From assembly GCA_002496485.1 (NCBI GenBank), contig DAJW01000038.1:872-12094 (forward strand): 11,223 bases of DNA, in the 5' to 3' direction. Shown in pieces: positions 1 through 7,729 of this stretch; position 1 is the first letter of the stretch; each line of letters begins with the position of its first letter. A model generated the notes under the pieces. It was not told the origin of the DNA and did no database searches. It saw only the letters and a list, made by a program, of their open reading frames with translations. The position numbers were made by a program, and so were the translations under genes. Source of the stretch: Euryarchaeota archaeon UBA36 (lineage in GTDB: Archaea; Thermoplasmatota; Poseidoniia; Poseidoniales; Thalassarchaeaceae).

Positions 1-1747
1 TTTCTTCCTCAATTCTTTTCTGTTTAGTATCAAGATATTTCTTTTTCATTTCTGATGCTTCTTTCTTTGCTTTAGCTGCTCTATTATCCGCTTCTTTCCT
101 CTTCTTCATGCTTTGACCAACAGATGCTTCTGCCTGCCTCCACTTAGCGGTCTCTCCGTCTAAATCGGACTTAGCTTTCTTTCTGGCACTAATTTCTTGT
201 TTTGCAGTTTTCTCAGCCTCAACTTTTAGTTTAGCCTGTTGTTCTGATTTTTTTATGGCTACATCAGTAGCCTTCTTATCCTCATCCATCTTCTTTTCTA
301 GTTTGAGCCTAGCATTTTTCTGCTCTTCAGCCATCTTTTCAAATCCGATTCTCGCCTTTCTTGCAGATTCTAGATTCTTTTCAGCCGTAGCACGATCTTC
401 GATTAATTTATTCAGTGATTTTTCTGCAGATTCAAAACGCTTTTTCTCTTCTTCAAGAGACTTTTTTGCTTTATTTTCAAGAGCTTTTTCCCTTTCAATT
501 TCTTTCAAAAACTTATTTTTCTCTGTTTCAGCTTTCTTCGCATTGTTCTCAGCATTTTTTGATTCTTTCTGAGCTGTAACCAAATCTCTTTCAGACTCTA
601 TTCTGCCTTTCTTAGCTTTTTCATATTCTTCTGAAGCCTTTTTTCTAGCCTTCTCATCTTCCAGCAATTTATTCTTTTGTTTATCTACAGATTCCCAACT
701 ATCTTTAGCCTTTTTCTGAGCATCATCTCTCGCCTTAATTTGATCAGCAAGACTCTTCTCCGCCTTTTTACGATCCTCTAGAGCAGATTTAGCCTTTCTC
801 TCAGCTACTTCTCTTGCTTTTTCACTTCTTTTTAAATCAGCTTCCGCCTTTGTTAATGATTTCTGCGCTTCTTTAGCCTTTCTTTCGGTATCTTTAGTTG
901 GTTTTATTGCTGACTGCCACTCTCTTTCTGCCGTTTTAACAGCCTTACTAGATTCTGATAACTTTCTCATTGCTTCTTCTCTAGATTTATTTATTTTTTC
1001 TAATTCCTTTTCTGCTAAGGATTTTGCCTTTTCTTCCTGCTTCTTTTTAGATTCAAAATCCTTCAATAAATTTGAATTCTCTTCGGTATTCTTTTTCGCA
1101 GATTCTGTAGCAGTTGTCGATTTCTCGATATTCTTTTTGAGAGTTTCAGTTTCATTTTTTAATTTATCAAGAATCGCTCTTTCTTTCTGACCACTTTTCT
1201 TACTAATCTGCAATGAACGCTCTGCTGCAACCTGATCCTTCTTAGATTGATTTGCTTTATTTGTCAAGTCACCTTTCAATTTCTTTAAATCTTCAATATC
1301 TTTCTTCATTTTTTCCTGTTCAGATTTTTGTTTTTCCCATCTTGCTTCCGCATCTGCCTTGGACTTGACAGCTCCTTCAGCCTTATCTTTGGCACTTTCA
1401 ACCGCTTTTTCTAGGGCAAGCTTTTCTCTTTGTAATTTCTCTTTAGCCTTGTTATTCGCAATTTCCTTTGAAGCCGCCTCTCTAGCGGCTCTGGCATCTT
1501 GAGCATTCTTAGCCTTTGGAGTCACTTTCGATGGAGACTGATCTTTCTCTTTTTTAGTGGAATTTTTTACTTTATTTCCATATTTTTTTTCCAAGCCCTC
1601 TAGCATCTTCTCCCAATTTCCCTCATATTTTTTTAGAAGTGCGGGGATACTAGCAATTTTCTTTTTCAGTTCAGATGAAGTAAAGTTTTCTTTGTATGTA
1701 TCTTCAACTATTTTCGCGACCTCTTCTCGGCTCAGCCCCTCAGACAT
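1..1747 (-). CDS. Long coiled-coil protein, 3' end outside window (partial)
   Basis: Reading the minus strand from an ATG at 1747-1745 gives an uninterrupted frame of 582 codons that runs off the left edge, so the protein is longer than seen here. Residues 1-56 form a compact head with a predicted helical pattern (TSSELKKKIASIPALLKKYE around 23-42, then WEKMLEGLEKKYG at 45-57). A linker rich in Ser, Pro and Lys follows (about 60-80, prolines at 72 and 77). From about residue 80 to the edge the sequence is almost entirely Ala, Lys, Glu, Arg, Gln, Ser and Asp, with regularly spaced Leu, Ile, Val or Ala, as in a long coiled coil. No Cys occurs, and the only proline in the rod is at 283, a likely hinge. 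Tryptophans punctuate the rod at 137, 277, 351 and 536. No signal peptide or membrane segment is visible. A cytoskeletal, spacer or SMC-like structural role is possible, but no ATPase motif is in the visible part and the function is unknown. The opposite strand carries only Ser/Phe-rich shadow frames. Confidence 0.85.
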   Translation of the reverse strand, partial: MSEGLSREEVAKIVEDTYKENFTSSELKKKIASIPALLKKYEGNWEKMLEGLEKKYGNKVKNSTKKEKDQSPSKVTPKAKNAQDARAAREAASKEIANNKAKEKLQREKLALEKAVESAKDKAEGAVKSKADAEARWEKQKSEQEKMKKDIEDLKKLKGDLTNKANQSKKDQVAAERSLQISKKSGQKERAILDKLKNETETLKKNIEKSTTATESAKKNTEENSNLLKDFESKKKQEEKAKSLAEKELEKINKSREEAMRKLSESSKAVKTAEREWQSAIKPTKDTERKAKEAQKSLTKAEADLKRSEKAREVAERKAKSALEDRKKAEKSLADQIKARDDAQKKAKDSWESVDKQKNKLLEDEKARKKASEEYEKAKKGRIESERDLVTAQKESKNAENNAKKAETEKNKFLKEIEREKALENKAKKSLEEEKKRFESAEKSLNKLIEDRATAEKNLESARKARIGFEKMAEEQKNARLKLEKKMDEDKKATDVAIKKSEQQAKLKVEAEKTAKQEISARKKAKSDLDGETAKWRQAEASVGQSMKKRKEADNRAAKAKKEASEMKKKYLDTKQKRIEEE

Positions 1748-1767
1748 TGAGCTACAATAATGGTAGG

Positions 1768-1775
1768 AATATATC
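1768..1775 (-). promoter_or_regulatory. TATA-like element upstream of the coiled-coil gene
   Basis: On the minus strand GATATATT lies about 24 bases (centre to start) before the ATG at 1747. This is the distance expected for an archaeal TATA box serving a leaderless or nearly leaderless transcript. No Shine-Dalgarno sequence precedes this ATG, which fits leaderless translation. It suggests that the coiled-coil gene can be transcribed apart from the helicase gene 48 bp upstream. Confidence 0.4.
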
Positions 1776-1795
1776 TACAATGCGGATAGATTTTT

Positions 1796-3208
1796 TTAAC
1801 TTATCACCATTGGTTTTAGTTTTTTACCCTTTAATTTACGGTTTTTGAGTATATCTAATACAAATCCTGCCTTTTTTATGTGAATTTCTATAAAACTCGA
1901 ATTTTTTCCGATTATGATATCTCCAATGGCAATATCTGGAATCTTACACTCTCTTAATATCCACTCAAAAAGATTGTATTTCGAAATTTCAGAGCTTGTA
2001 ATAGCAATTTCGATTCTAACCATGCCAAAACTGTTTGATTCTTCTTCCCAATCATCTCTTTTTCTAATCTTATCTCTTTTCCCATCTTTAATTTCTGGTG
2101 GATTTGTATATGGAATTTTCAAATTCCACGTACTTGCGATTCTGTTTAATTTCTCTTTTTCATTTTTCGAGACAAAATTCCATGCCACTCCATGACGCCC
2201 CATTCTTCCTGTCCTACCAATGCGATGAACATAATTTTCAAAATCGTCAGGAAGATCATAATTTACGACTGTAGTTACTCCATCTATATCCAATCCTCTT
2301 GCAGCAACATCCGTTGCGACTAGGATTTTAGACTCTCCACTTTTATAATTACTAATTATTTTCTCTCTTTTATTTTGAGTAAGATCACCGTGCAGCGAGG
2401 ATACTTCGAAACCTTCCCGATTTAATCTCTGAGAAATCATTTCGACCATCCTTTTCGTATTTACGAATATTAATATTTGATCATCACTATCCATGTTTGT
2501 GATGATTCTACTTAATGCCCACATTTTGTTAATTCTCCCTACTCGAATTGCATACTGATCAATTTCAGGTATCTCTATTTCCAATTCATTACTCATAATA
2601 AAAACTGGATTATTGGTAAATTCCTCTGAAATATCTAAAATCTCTTGAGGGAATGTAGCACTAAAAAGTAATGTTTGCTTTCTATTCTCCATCTTGCCCA
2701 AAATCCATGTAATGTCCGGTAGAAATCCCATATCCATCATTCTATCAGCTTCATCAAGACAGAATATTGATGCCATTCCCAAGTCAATATGCCCTCTTTT
2801 TGACATATCAATTACTCTTCCTGGAGTCCCAACGATGATATCTACTCCCTTTTGTAATTGTTTTGCTTGTTTTTCAATATCCGTACCTCCATATATCGCA
2901 CATATATCAATGCCCTTCGATCCTTGTAAGTTTTCAATTTCTTCAGAAACTTGAATGGCCAATTCTCTAGTTGGACATAATATCAATGATTGCAATCCGT
3001 TGGAAGGGGAGCAAGTTTCTAAAATTGGAATTCCAAATGCTGCTGTTTTTCCAGAACCCGTTCTGGCCTGACCGATAATGTCGAATCCCCTTATTCCAGC
3101 CGGAACGGCCTCAGTTTGAATTTCAGTAGGATTTTTCCACCCTAGTCTTGAAATTGCAGATGAAATAAATTCATCCAATTCCCAGTCACTAAATTCGATT
3201 ATACTCAT
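1796..3208 (-). CDS. DEAD-box RNA helicase with C-terminal DbpA-type RNA-binding domain
   Basis: An ATP-dependent RNA helicase of 470 residues, probably cytosolic and acting on structured RNA such as rRNA. All superfamily 2 DEAD-box motifs are visible in order: Q motif region (GWKNPTEIQ, 23-31), motif I ARTGSGKT (48-55), Ia PTRELA (79-84), GG (107-108), Ib TPGR (128-131), II DEAD (152-155), III SAT (183-185), IV ILIFVN (245-250), V ATDVAARGLDI (298-308) and VI HRIGRTGR (328-335). A charged linker (about 372-393) leads to a domain at about 394-468 that follows the pattern of the DbpA RNA-binding domain (an RRM-like fold), including a conserved-looking IPDIAIGDIII stretch and the SSFIEI strand. 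In bacterial DbpA this domain binds hairpin 92 of 23S rRNA; the same target here is inference. Nine bases separate this gene from the small gene upstream, and a GAGG at its start overlaps that gene's stop, so the two are probably translationally coupled. Close alternatives are the CshA/DeaD helicases. Confidence 0.95.
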   Translation of the reverse strand: MSIIEFSDWELDEFISSAISRLGWKNPTEIQTEAVPAGIRGFDIIGQARTGSGKTAAFGIPILETCSPSNGLQSLILCPTRELAIQVSEEIENLQGSKGIDICAIYGGTDIEKQAKQLQKGVDIIVGTPGRVIDMSKRGHIDLGMASIFCLDEADRMMDMGFLPDITWILGKMENRKQTLLFSATFPQEILDISEEFTNNPVFIMSNELEIEIPEIDQYAIRVGRINKMWALSRIITNMDSDDQILIFVNTKRMVEMISQRLNREGFEVSSLHGDLTQNKREKIISNYKSGESKILVATDVAARGLDIDGVTTVVNYDLPDDFENYVHRIGRTGRMGRHGVAWNFVSKNEKEKLNRIASTWNLKIPYTNPPEIKDGKRDKIRKRDDWEEESNSFGMVRIEIAITSSEISKYNLFEWILRECKIPDIAIGDIIIGKNSSFIEIHIKKAGFVLDILKNRKLKGKKLKPMVIS

Positions 3209-3215
3209 CGGATTT

Positions 3216-3219
3216 CCTC
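3216..3219 (-). promoter_or_regulatory. Ribosome binding site of the helicase gene overlapping the upstream stop
   Basis: The minus strand reads TGAGGAAATCCGATG: the TGA that ends the small upstream gene shares its GA with a GAGG motif placed 7 bases before the helicase ATG. This supports the chosen start and suggests re-initiation by ribosomes finishing the upstream gene. Confidence 0.5.
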
Positions 3220-3502
3220 AGAAGGATTCCGCTTCGCTAATTTCTCGTTGTAATTCGCCCATCCAATATTTTCTACAGTTTTCCTTTGTTAGAAATTGAT
3301 CCTTACTCGAAAAACTGTGATTATAGTGACCCTTATCTGCATCGGTGTTTTGATCCTTTCTTCTCTTATGGTACTTCTGTAATACATGATTCTTCATATA
3401 TTGCCGAAATTTCAGGGCCTTACTCCTATTAACTCCTTTCGGAGTAACTCCCTCCCATAATCTTTCGAATTGAGCCAACTTTTCATCAAATTCTTCACTC
3501 AT
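3218..3502 (-). CDS. Small conserved-looking hypothetical protein (94 aa)
   Basis: A 94-residue protein that I do not recognise. It is rich in charged and aromatic residues, with a basic centre (QKYHKRRKDQ at about 43-52) between an acidic, helical start and an acidic end. It has no signal peptide or membrane segment and a single Cys near residue 76. The basic centre would allow RNA or protein binding, but this is speculation. The start is supported by a GAGG motif eight bases before the ATG (minus strand GAGGACGATGAATG). It sits 32 bp after the HEAT-repeat gene and 9 bp before the helicase gene, in the same direction, so it is probably in the same operon. Coding status rests on this placement and the ribosome binding site. 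Confidence 0.75.
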   Translation of the reverse strand: MSEEFDEKLAQFERLWEGVTPKGVNRSKALKFRQYMKNHVLQKYHKRRKDQNTDADKGHYNHSFSSKDQFLTKENCRKYWMGELQREISEAESF

Positions 3503-3534
3503 TCATCGTCCTCGTAGATTGCCCGACTTGCCAT

Positions 3535-4752
3535 TCATTTATGATTATCACCCTTCTTTATATCTTCATCAATCTTAACTTTATCTATGTCTTTTTCCAT
3601 CTCCGGTAAAAGAATTAATGTTTTATCTAGTGGTGCCAATTTTCTATTTTTCTCATCTTCACTACCCTCAATATCTACATCTCTAGCTAGGGCAGTCAAC
3701 CTATTCCTTAGACCTTGATTTGTTTCCATTTTCAGTAATTCTGATGCGGCGTCCCTCAATTCTTGTCCCGATAAAATTATCGAAAGTTGAGAAATGCAAG
3801 CCTTCCTCAACTCTAACTTACTGTCACTAGCACCCTGCATAATCATCCTCACTACTCTCGGACTTTGAATATCTAATCTCTTCATTGCTCTGATTGCAGA
3901 ATCTATTATCGCCCCATCTTTTTCACCCATACAATATTCAACTAGAATTGCTGCAATTTTTGGCTCAACACCGGCTAATGACGTCAAAGTTTTTGCAGCA
4001 TTCCTCCTAACTTGTACATGTTCATCTTGGAGCGACCAACTAATCAAATCCCAGGCCTCTGCCCCTCCAGTATTTACTATAGTCCTCAAAATCTTTGAGC
4101 CTCTAATCCTCAAATCATCATCTTCCTCTCTAATCAACTCATCAATATGCAGACAACCTACTTCTGGCCAATCTCGTGCAGCATTCTGTAATGCCTCAAA
4201 TGCATTTTTTCTATGATTAAGTGTATTATTTCTTAATTCTCTTCTTATAATCATTTCACAACCGGAAGGAAAAATCGGAGCAATTTTTTTGAGGCATTCC
4301 ATAGCTTCTTCTCTAACGCCTTCATGCTCGTCTAAAATTCTATCAGAAAGGCATTGAAAAAGCATATCTTGCTTCCTCAATGAAAATGCAGGCAGTACTT
4401 TAATTCCTGCAATTCTCGCATCTGGAAAATCATCATCTAAAGCGTCAATCAATGCATCATGGGCATCATTCAGTTGTGATGGCGGAACCTTATATAACGC
4501 CTTTATTGCATCAATTCTTCCTAGATTCCAGTTTCCATTATCTCTTTTTATCACGATTTTTTCTTTTTCCCCAGTTGCCAATGAAAGAATTTCTGTTTCT
4601 GGAATCTCTTGCCACGGCCCTTGAGTTGGAGCGAGGGCACTGAAGTCACTTTTATTTCTCTTCGTTTTCTTTTTACGACCTATGGATGCCCCAGTTTTTG
4701 GGTTCCTCGCAATGTATTCTCGAGACACATCAATCGACCCGCGATATCGCAC
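3535..4752 (-). CDS. HEAT-repeat protein
   Basis: A 405-residue protein dominated by an alpha-solenoid of HEAT-type repeats. From about residue 76 to 355 there are repeated helix pairs with typical units such as DARIAGIKVL (111-120), GVREEAMECLKKIAPI (145-160), DLRIRGSKILRTIV (213-226), HVQVRRNAAKTLTSLAG (245-261) and LELRKACISQL (313-323). The first 60 residues are different: a basic patch RKKKTKRNKS (26-35) that could contact nucleic acid or membrane lipid. The tail (360-405) is highly charged and probably disordered. No catalytic motif is seen, so a scaffold or adaptor role is likely, with partner unknown. The start is GTG; an in-frame TAA lies two codons upstream, so no earlier start exists, and no good ribosome binding site is visible. 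It follows the exporter gene by 26 bp and precedes the 94-residue gene by 32 bp, which makes one operon likely. Confidence 0.85.
   Translation of the reverse strand: MRYRGSIDVSREYIARNPKTGASIGRKKKTKRNKSDFSALAPTQGPWQEIPETEILSLATGEKEKIVIKRDNGNWNLGRIDAIKALYKVPPSQLNDAHDALIDALDDDFPDARIAGIKVLPAFSLRKQDMLFQCLSDRILDEHEGVREEAMECLKKIAPIFPSGCEMIIRRELRNNTLNHRKNAFEALQNAARDWPEVGCLHIDELIREEDDDLRIRGSKILRTIVNTGGAEAWDLISWSLQDEHVQVRRNAAKTLTSLAGVEPKIAAILVEYCMGEKDGAIIDSAIRAMKRLDIQSPRVVRMIMQGASDSKLELRKACISQLSIILSGQELRDAASELLKMETNQGLRNRLTALARDVDIEGSEDEKNRKLAPLDKTLILLPEMEKDIDKVKIDEDIKKGDNHK
4741..4750. repeat. 10-bp perfect palindrome at the HEAT gene start
   Basis: GCGATATCGC reads the same on both strands. It overlaps the GTG start codon of the HEAT-repeat gene by one base and covers its next codons. 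It stands out from the AT-rich surroundings. It could be a protein binding site or chance; its small size favours caution. Confidence 0.25.
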
Positions 4753-4778
4753 TACTTATTCAACAAAGCGCAATCTAG

Positions 4779-7358
4779 TCACTTGCTTCCATTAGTTCTG
4801 AACTCTGCAGCTAGTAAACCTGGTAGTACCAATAGTGCCAAAATTAATGAAAAGGCAACTGAAATTGAGCTCACTAATCCAAAATCCCTGATTACTGGAA
4901 CCGGAGAAAGAACCAGAACTAAAAACCCCGAGATAGTAGTACCAGCAGACAAAAGCAAAGAGGAGCCAGTTGTCATGTACATTTCTTCCATTGCACCCCA
5001 TATGCCCATTCCTTTGGCCTTATTACTCTCAAATCTTCTCCAAACATGTATTGAATAATCTATTCCCAGACCTATGGTAAGTGCAATAATCATAATTGTT
5101 AGAACATTCCAATTTATTCCCAAAATGGCCATTGATCCAACAACCCATGATCCAGCTAATCCAACTGGAACAATTACTAGTAGCGATTGACCCAATCTAC
5201 GTGTTAGAGACAACAAAACAACTAGAGAAACAGCCAAACTTATCGCAGTAGAGCTAAATATTGACGAAATTAGTCCAGAAAGTACGTTTGATAAGATAAT
5301 TAAATCTCCTACAACATACGCTCTACCACCAATATCAGAAGAAATTATCTCTGCTTCTGCCATTAACTCCTCTGCGATATAATCAACCATTACGCTTGTT
5401 TCCGCCTCGACATCTATTCTTATTCTGAGAAATTGTATTTCATTTCCAGCATCATTCATCCCAACATGCCTTCCAACTCTTTCCGACCAAGTGAGGCCTC
5501 TCAATGAATCTCCAACTGAAAAATTATTTTGAAGATAAATTACTGCCCCTCTTAAGTCTCCGTCCTCAAAATCAGAAGTTGTAGCAATATCTTCCCCAAA
5601 TACTTCAATATTATATTCCTTACCAAAATTTTCATCTTCATCGATAGCATCTGCTAAAATCCTATACAGGCTATCGTAAGATGCCCACTCACTACCAGAA
5701 CCAGGAGATTCTGTAACCACCACTCCAGGAATTCTAGTTAAAGAATCTTCAACATCCCTAAGAGTATTCAAAATTACTCTCTCATTTTCAAATGACTCAG
5801 AACTCTCCTGAGGCTCAATGATGATAAATACCGTCTTCAATGCATCGATCTCATATGATTCATAAATATCAGTTCGCACCGACATTACTTCCATTTCTTC
5901 TTCAGATAAAAAATCTGCTAATTCGAAACTTGTATCAAGGCCTTGTTGTGCGACAATTACCGATCCACCTGTAATGATTGCTACAATTAGTAAAACAATA
6001 GGTGCATTATTCCTTTGAAAATTAACTGCGATTCTAGCTAACTTTTCAACTTCAAACCCGCTTCCTGAACTCATCCCACTAATCTTCTCAATTACTACGT
6101 GAATTGATCCTACGGTAACTGAACTAGCTACAAATGCAGAACTAACTCCTAATGCTAACGTGTAACCAAATGTCTTCAATGGTGGCAATGGAGAAAAAGT
6201 ATTGGCCAAGAACGCAAACACTGTTGTGATTACTGCCAGAGATAGGGCTATTCTCAAATCTACAAGAGATTTAGCCCAGGAAAATGCTGCATTATTACCT
6301 TCTCTTTTTGCCTTTTCATAGCCCCTTTGAAGATGTATTGAATAATCAATTCCTAAACCCAATACCACAGGAGCTACTGCTATTTCGAGAATTGAGAATT
6401 TCATACCTAGTAAGGTAATTATTCCATAAGTCCATACTAGAGATGCCAATAGTGCCGAAAGAGGAGCAACTACCATAGCAATCGATCTGAACGATAATGA
6501 TAGTACAATTATCACTACAATAATGGCCAATAAGATTAGCCAAGACATATTATCAAGAGTAGATTCATTAATATCATTACTAATTAAATCATCAGATAAA
6601 ACTCCGTATTCCAAAGATGAATCAACGAGATTTCCATCATTCAACATAGATCTGATAGTTTTTGAGTGTCCTAATCTTTCCTCGCTGGAAACATCTCCAG
6701 AAATCTCTATAATCCACAGAGTACTACCTGATTTTGGTGTAGGATTTCCAGAAGATTCTAATTGTTCAGAATTCAACCAATCACACGTATTTTCAAAATT
6801 AAAGTCTTCATTTAACATTACAGATGAAGCAAATGATGCTGAGGCAATGGATCTTTCATCACTTCCTAAGGCATCTTCACATTTATTGCCATCAGAGACT
6901 ACTTCTAGTAATTGCTTCCAATCTCCAAAATCTTTCAAGTCACCGGAGTAATTTCTCTCATCTAATGCCCTTTCAAGAATCTCTGCTACATTCAACTGTG
7001 AAATTATAAAATCTCCATTACTTTCAGAGTATTCTTGAATTCTCTTATAATCATCTGCTAATTGATGAATTGCTTTCATTTCCAACACATTAGGAATGAA
7101 TTCACTTCTTTCTAATCCCGATGGCTTTACATTTACATAAATCAAATGCGAAGATAAACCAATCGAATTCGACATTCTCGATTCTGCTTCATCAGCTTCA
7201 GTCTCTGGAGCAAAAGAAGATAATTCTGTATTAAATGAAGGCAATGGGGTCAATATTACTGCTAAGAATGAAGTGAGAATGATACTAATAATTAGCATAG
7301 GAATAGAATATTTTTCAAAAATTGAAGCAATTTTTTCTGTCAATTCCTCGTTATCCAC
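4779..7358 (-). CDS. RND-superfamily (MMPL/HAE3-like) membrane exporter
   Basis: An integral membrane protein of 859 residues with the internal duplication of the RND superfamily. About 12 membrane segments are seen: one at 17-37, a large exterior loop (38-271), five segments between 272 and 422, one at 452-471, a second exterior loop (472-689), and five segments between 690 and 850. Each half carries GLGIDYSIH, at 334-342 and 763-771, exactly 429 residues apart; the Asp in each (338, 767) is a candidate for the charged residue in segments 4 and 10 that couples RND pumps to an ion gradient. Related archaeal and bacterial proteins (MMPL, HAE3, sterol-sensing relatives) move lipids or other hydrophobic molecules; the substrate here is unknown. 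The only two cysteines (160, 192) lie in the first exterior loop and may form a disulfide. The start is GTG, the only start-type codon before an in-frame stop at 7407-7409. It is probably the first gene of the minus-strand operon. Confidence 0.93.
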   Translation of the reverse strand: MDNEELTEKIASIFEKYSIPMLIISIILTSFLAVILTPLPSFNTELSSFAPETEADEAESRMSNSIGLSSHLIYVNVKPSGLERSEFIPNVLEMKAIHQLADDYKRIQEYSESNGDFIISQLNVAEILERALDERNYSGDLKDFGDWKQLLEVVSDGNKCEDALGSDERSIASASFASSVMLNEDFNFENTCDWLNSEQLESSGNPTPKSGSTLWIIEISGDVSSEERLGHSKTIRSMLNDGNLVDSSLEYGVLSDDLISNDINESTLDNMSWLILLAIIVVIIVLSLSFRSIAMVVAPLSALLASLVWTYGIITLLGMKFSILEIAVAPVVLGLGIDYSIHLQRGYEKAKREGNNAAFSWAKSLVDLRIALSLAVITTVFAFLANTFSPLPPLKTFGYTLALGVSSAFVASSVTVGSIHVVIEKISGMSSGSGFEVEKLARIAVNFQRNNAPIVLLIVAIITGGSVIVAQQGLDTSFELADFLSEEEMEVMSVRTDIYESYEIDALKTVFIIIEPQESSESFENERVILNTLRDVEDSLTRIPGVVVTESPGSGSEWASYDSLYRILADAIDEDENFGKEYNIEVFGEDIATTSDFEDGDLRGAVIYLQNNFSVGDSLRGLTWSERVGRHVGMNDAGNEIQFLRIRIDVEAETSVMVDYIAEELMAEAEIISSDIGGRAYVVGDLIILSNVLSGLISSIFSSTAISLAVSLVVLLSLTRRLGQSLLVIVPVGLAGSWVVGSMAILGINWNVLTIMIIALTIGLGIDYSIHVWRRFESNKAKGMGIWGAMEEMYMTTGSSLLLSAGTTISGFLVLVLSPVPVIRDFGLVSSISVAFSLILALLVLPGLLAAEFRTNGSK

Positions 7359-7382
7359 GCATGCTCGCCAATTCTTCTTGTT

Positions 7383-7390
7383 GTATAATT
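7383..7390 (-). promoter_or_regulatory. TATA-like element for the exporter gene
   Basis: The minus strand carries AATTATAC about 29 bases (centre to start) before the exporter GTG. This matches archaeal promoter geometry with transcription starting at or just before the start codon. No Shine-Dalgarno motif lies in front of the GTG, in agreement with a leaderless mRNA. Confidence 0.45.
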
Positions 7391-7410
7391 TGGGGTCATT
7401 ATTGGTTCAA

Positions 7411-7418
7411 TACATATC
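7411..7418 (+). promoter_or_regulatory. Possible TATA element for rpoL-truD
   Basis: TACATATC on the plus strand is the best TATA-like match in the divergent region 7359-7469. Transcription would begin near 7440, leaving a leader of about 30 bases without an evident ribosome binding site. The match is weak and the true promoter may differ. Confidence 0.25.
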
Positions 7419-7469
7419 CCTTTTCGATGCAAGGGCTGAAAAGGAACGCTCGATTCGCCCAGTCGTCAT

Positions 7470-7727
7470 ATGCCAGTTAAAGTACTAAAAAATGAAGGTC
7501 GCGAGTTGAGACTTAGAATCATTGGAGAGACGCATACAACTCTGCAAATGTTCCGTCATAGACTAAATGAAAATAAAGATGTAGAATATGCTAATTATTT
7601 CTTAAATCATCCAGATTTAGATGATCCAGAGCTATTCATTAGAGCATCTAAAGGTAAGAAGGCAGATAAAATCCTAAAGTCATTATGCTCCGATTTGACA
7701 AAAGAATTCGCGAGCATAAAGTTTTGA
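7470..7727 (+). CDS. rpoL: DNA-directed RNA polymerase subunit L (Rpo11)
   Basis: An 85-residue protein matching archaeal RNA polymerase subunit L (Rpo11), the counterpart of eukaryotic Rpb11 and of part of the bacterial alpha subunit. It pairs with subunit D to form the platform on which the polymerase is assembled. Family traits visible are the N-terminal strand with ELRLRIIGETHT (12-23), the helix around 24-35, the PELFIRASKGKKA segment (53-65) and a C-terminal helix that packs against subunit D. Length is usual for the family. The ATG start gives the expected N-terminus beginning MPVKVLKNEG. The truD gene follows 12 bp downstream, and the two are probably co-transcribed. The exporter gene is divergent across 111 bp. 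Confidence 0.95.
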   Translation: MPVKVLKNEGRELRLRIIGETHTTLQMFRHRLNENKDVEYANYFLNHPDLDDPELFIRASKGKKADKILKSLCSDLTKEFASIKF

Positions 7728-7729
7728 TT

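Noticed and set aside
255..572. Plus-strand reading frame rich in Ser and Phe
   Set aside because: It lies opposite the Lys/Glu-rich coiled-coil gene; Lys and Glu codons read backwards give Phe and Ser/Leu. It is a shadow.
1788..1800. T7 run between helicase and coiled-coil genes as a terminator
   Set aside because: The T run is on the plus strand; on the transcribed minus strand it reads as A residues, so it cannot act as a T-rich terminator for the helicase transcript.
4609..5058. Plus-strand frame of 149 codons
   Set aside because: It spans the ends of two well-supported minus-strand genes (HEAT protein and exporter) and has no recognisable domain.
6523..6951. Plus-strand frame of 142 codons
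   Set aside because: It lies fully inside the exporter gene, in the exterior-loop region, with composition expected of an antisense shadow.
7359..7469. Possible small RNA or tRNA gene in the divergent gap
   Set aside because: No cloverleaf, T-loop motif or strong stem was seen; promoter elements explain the space.
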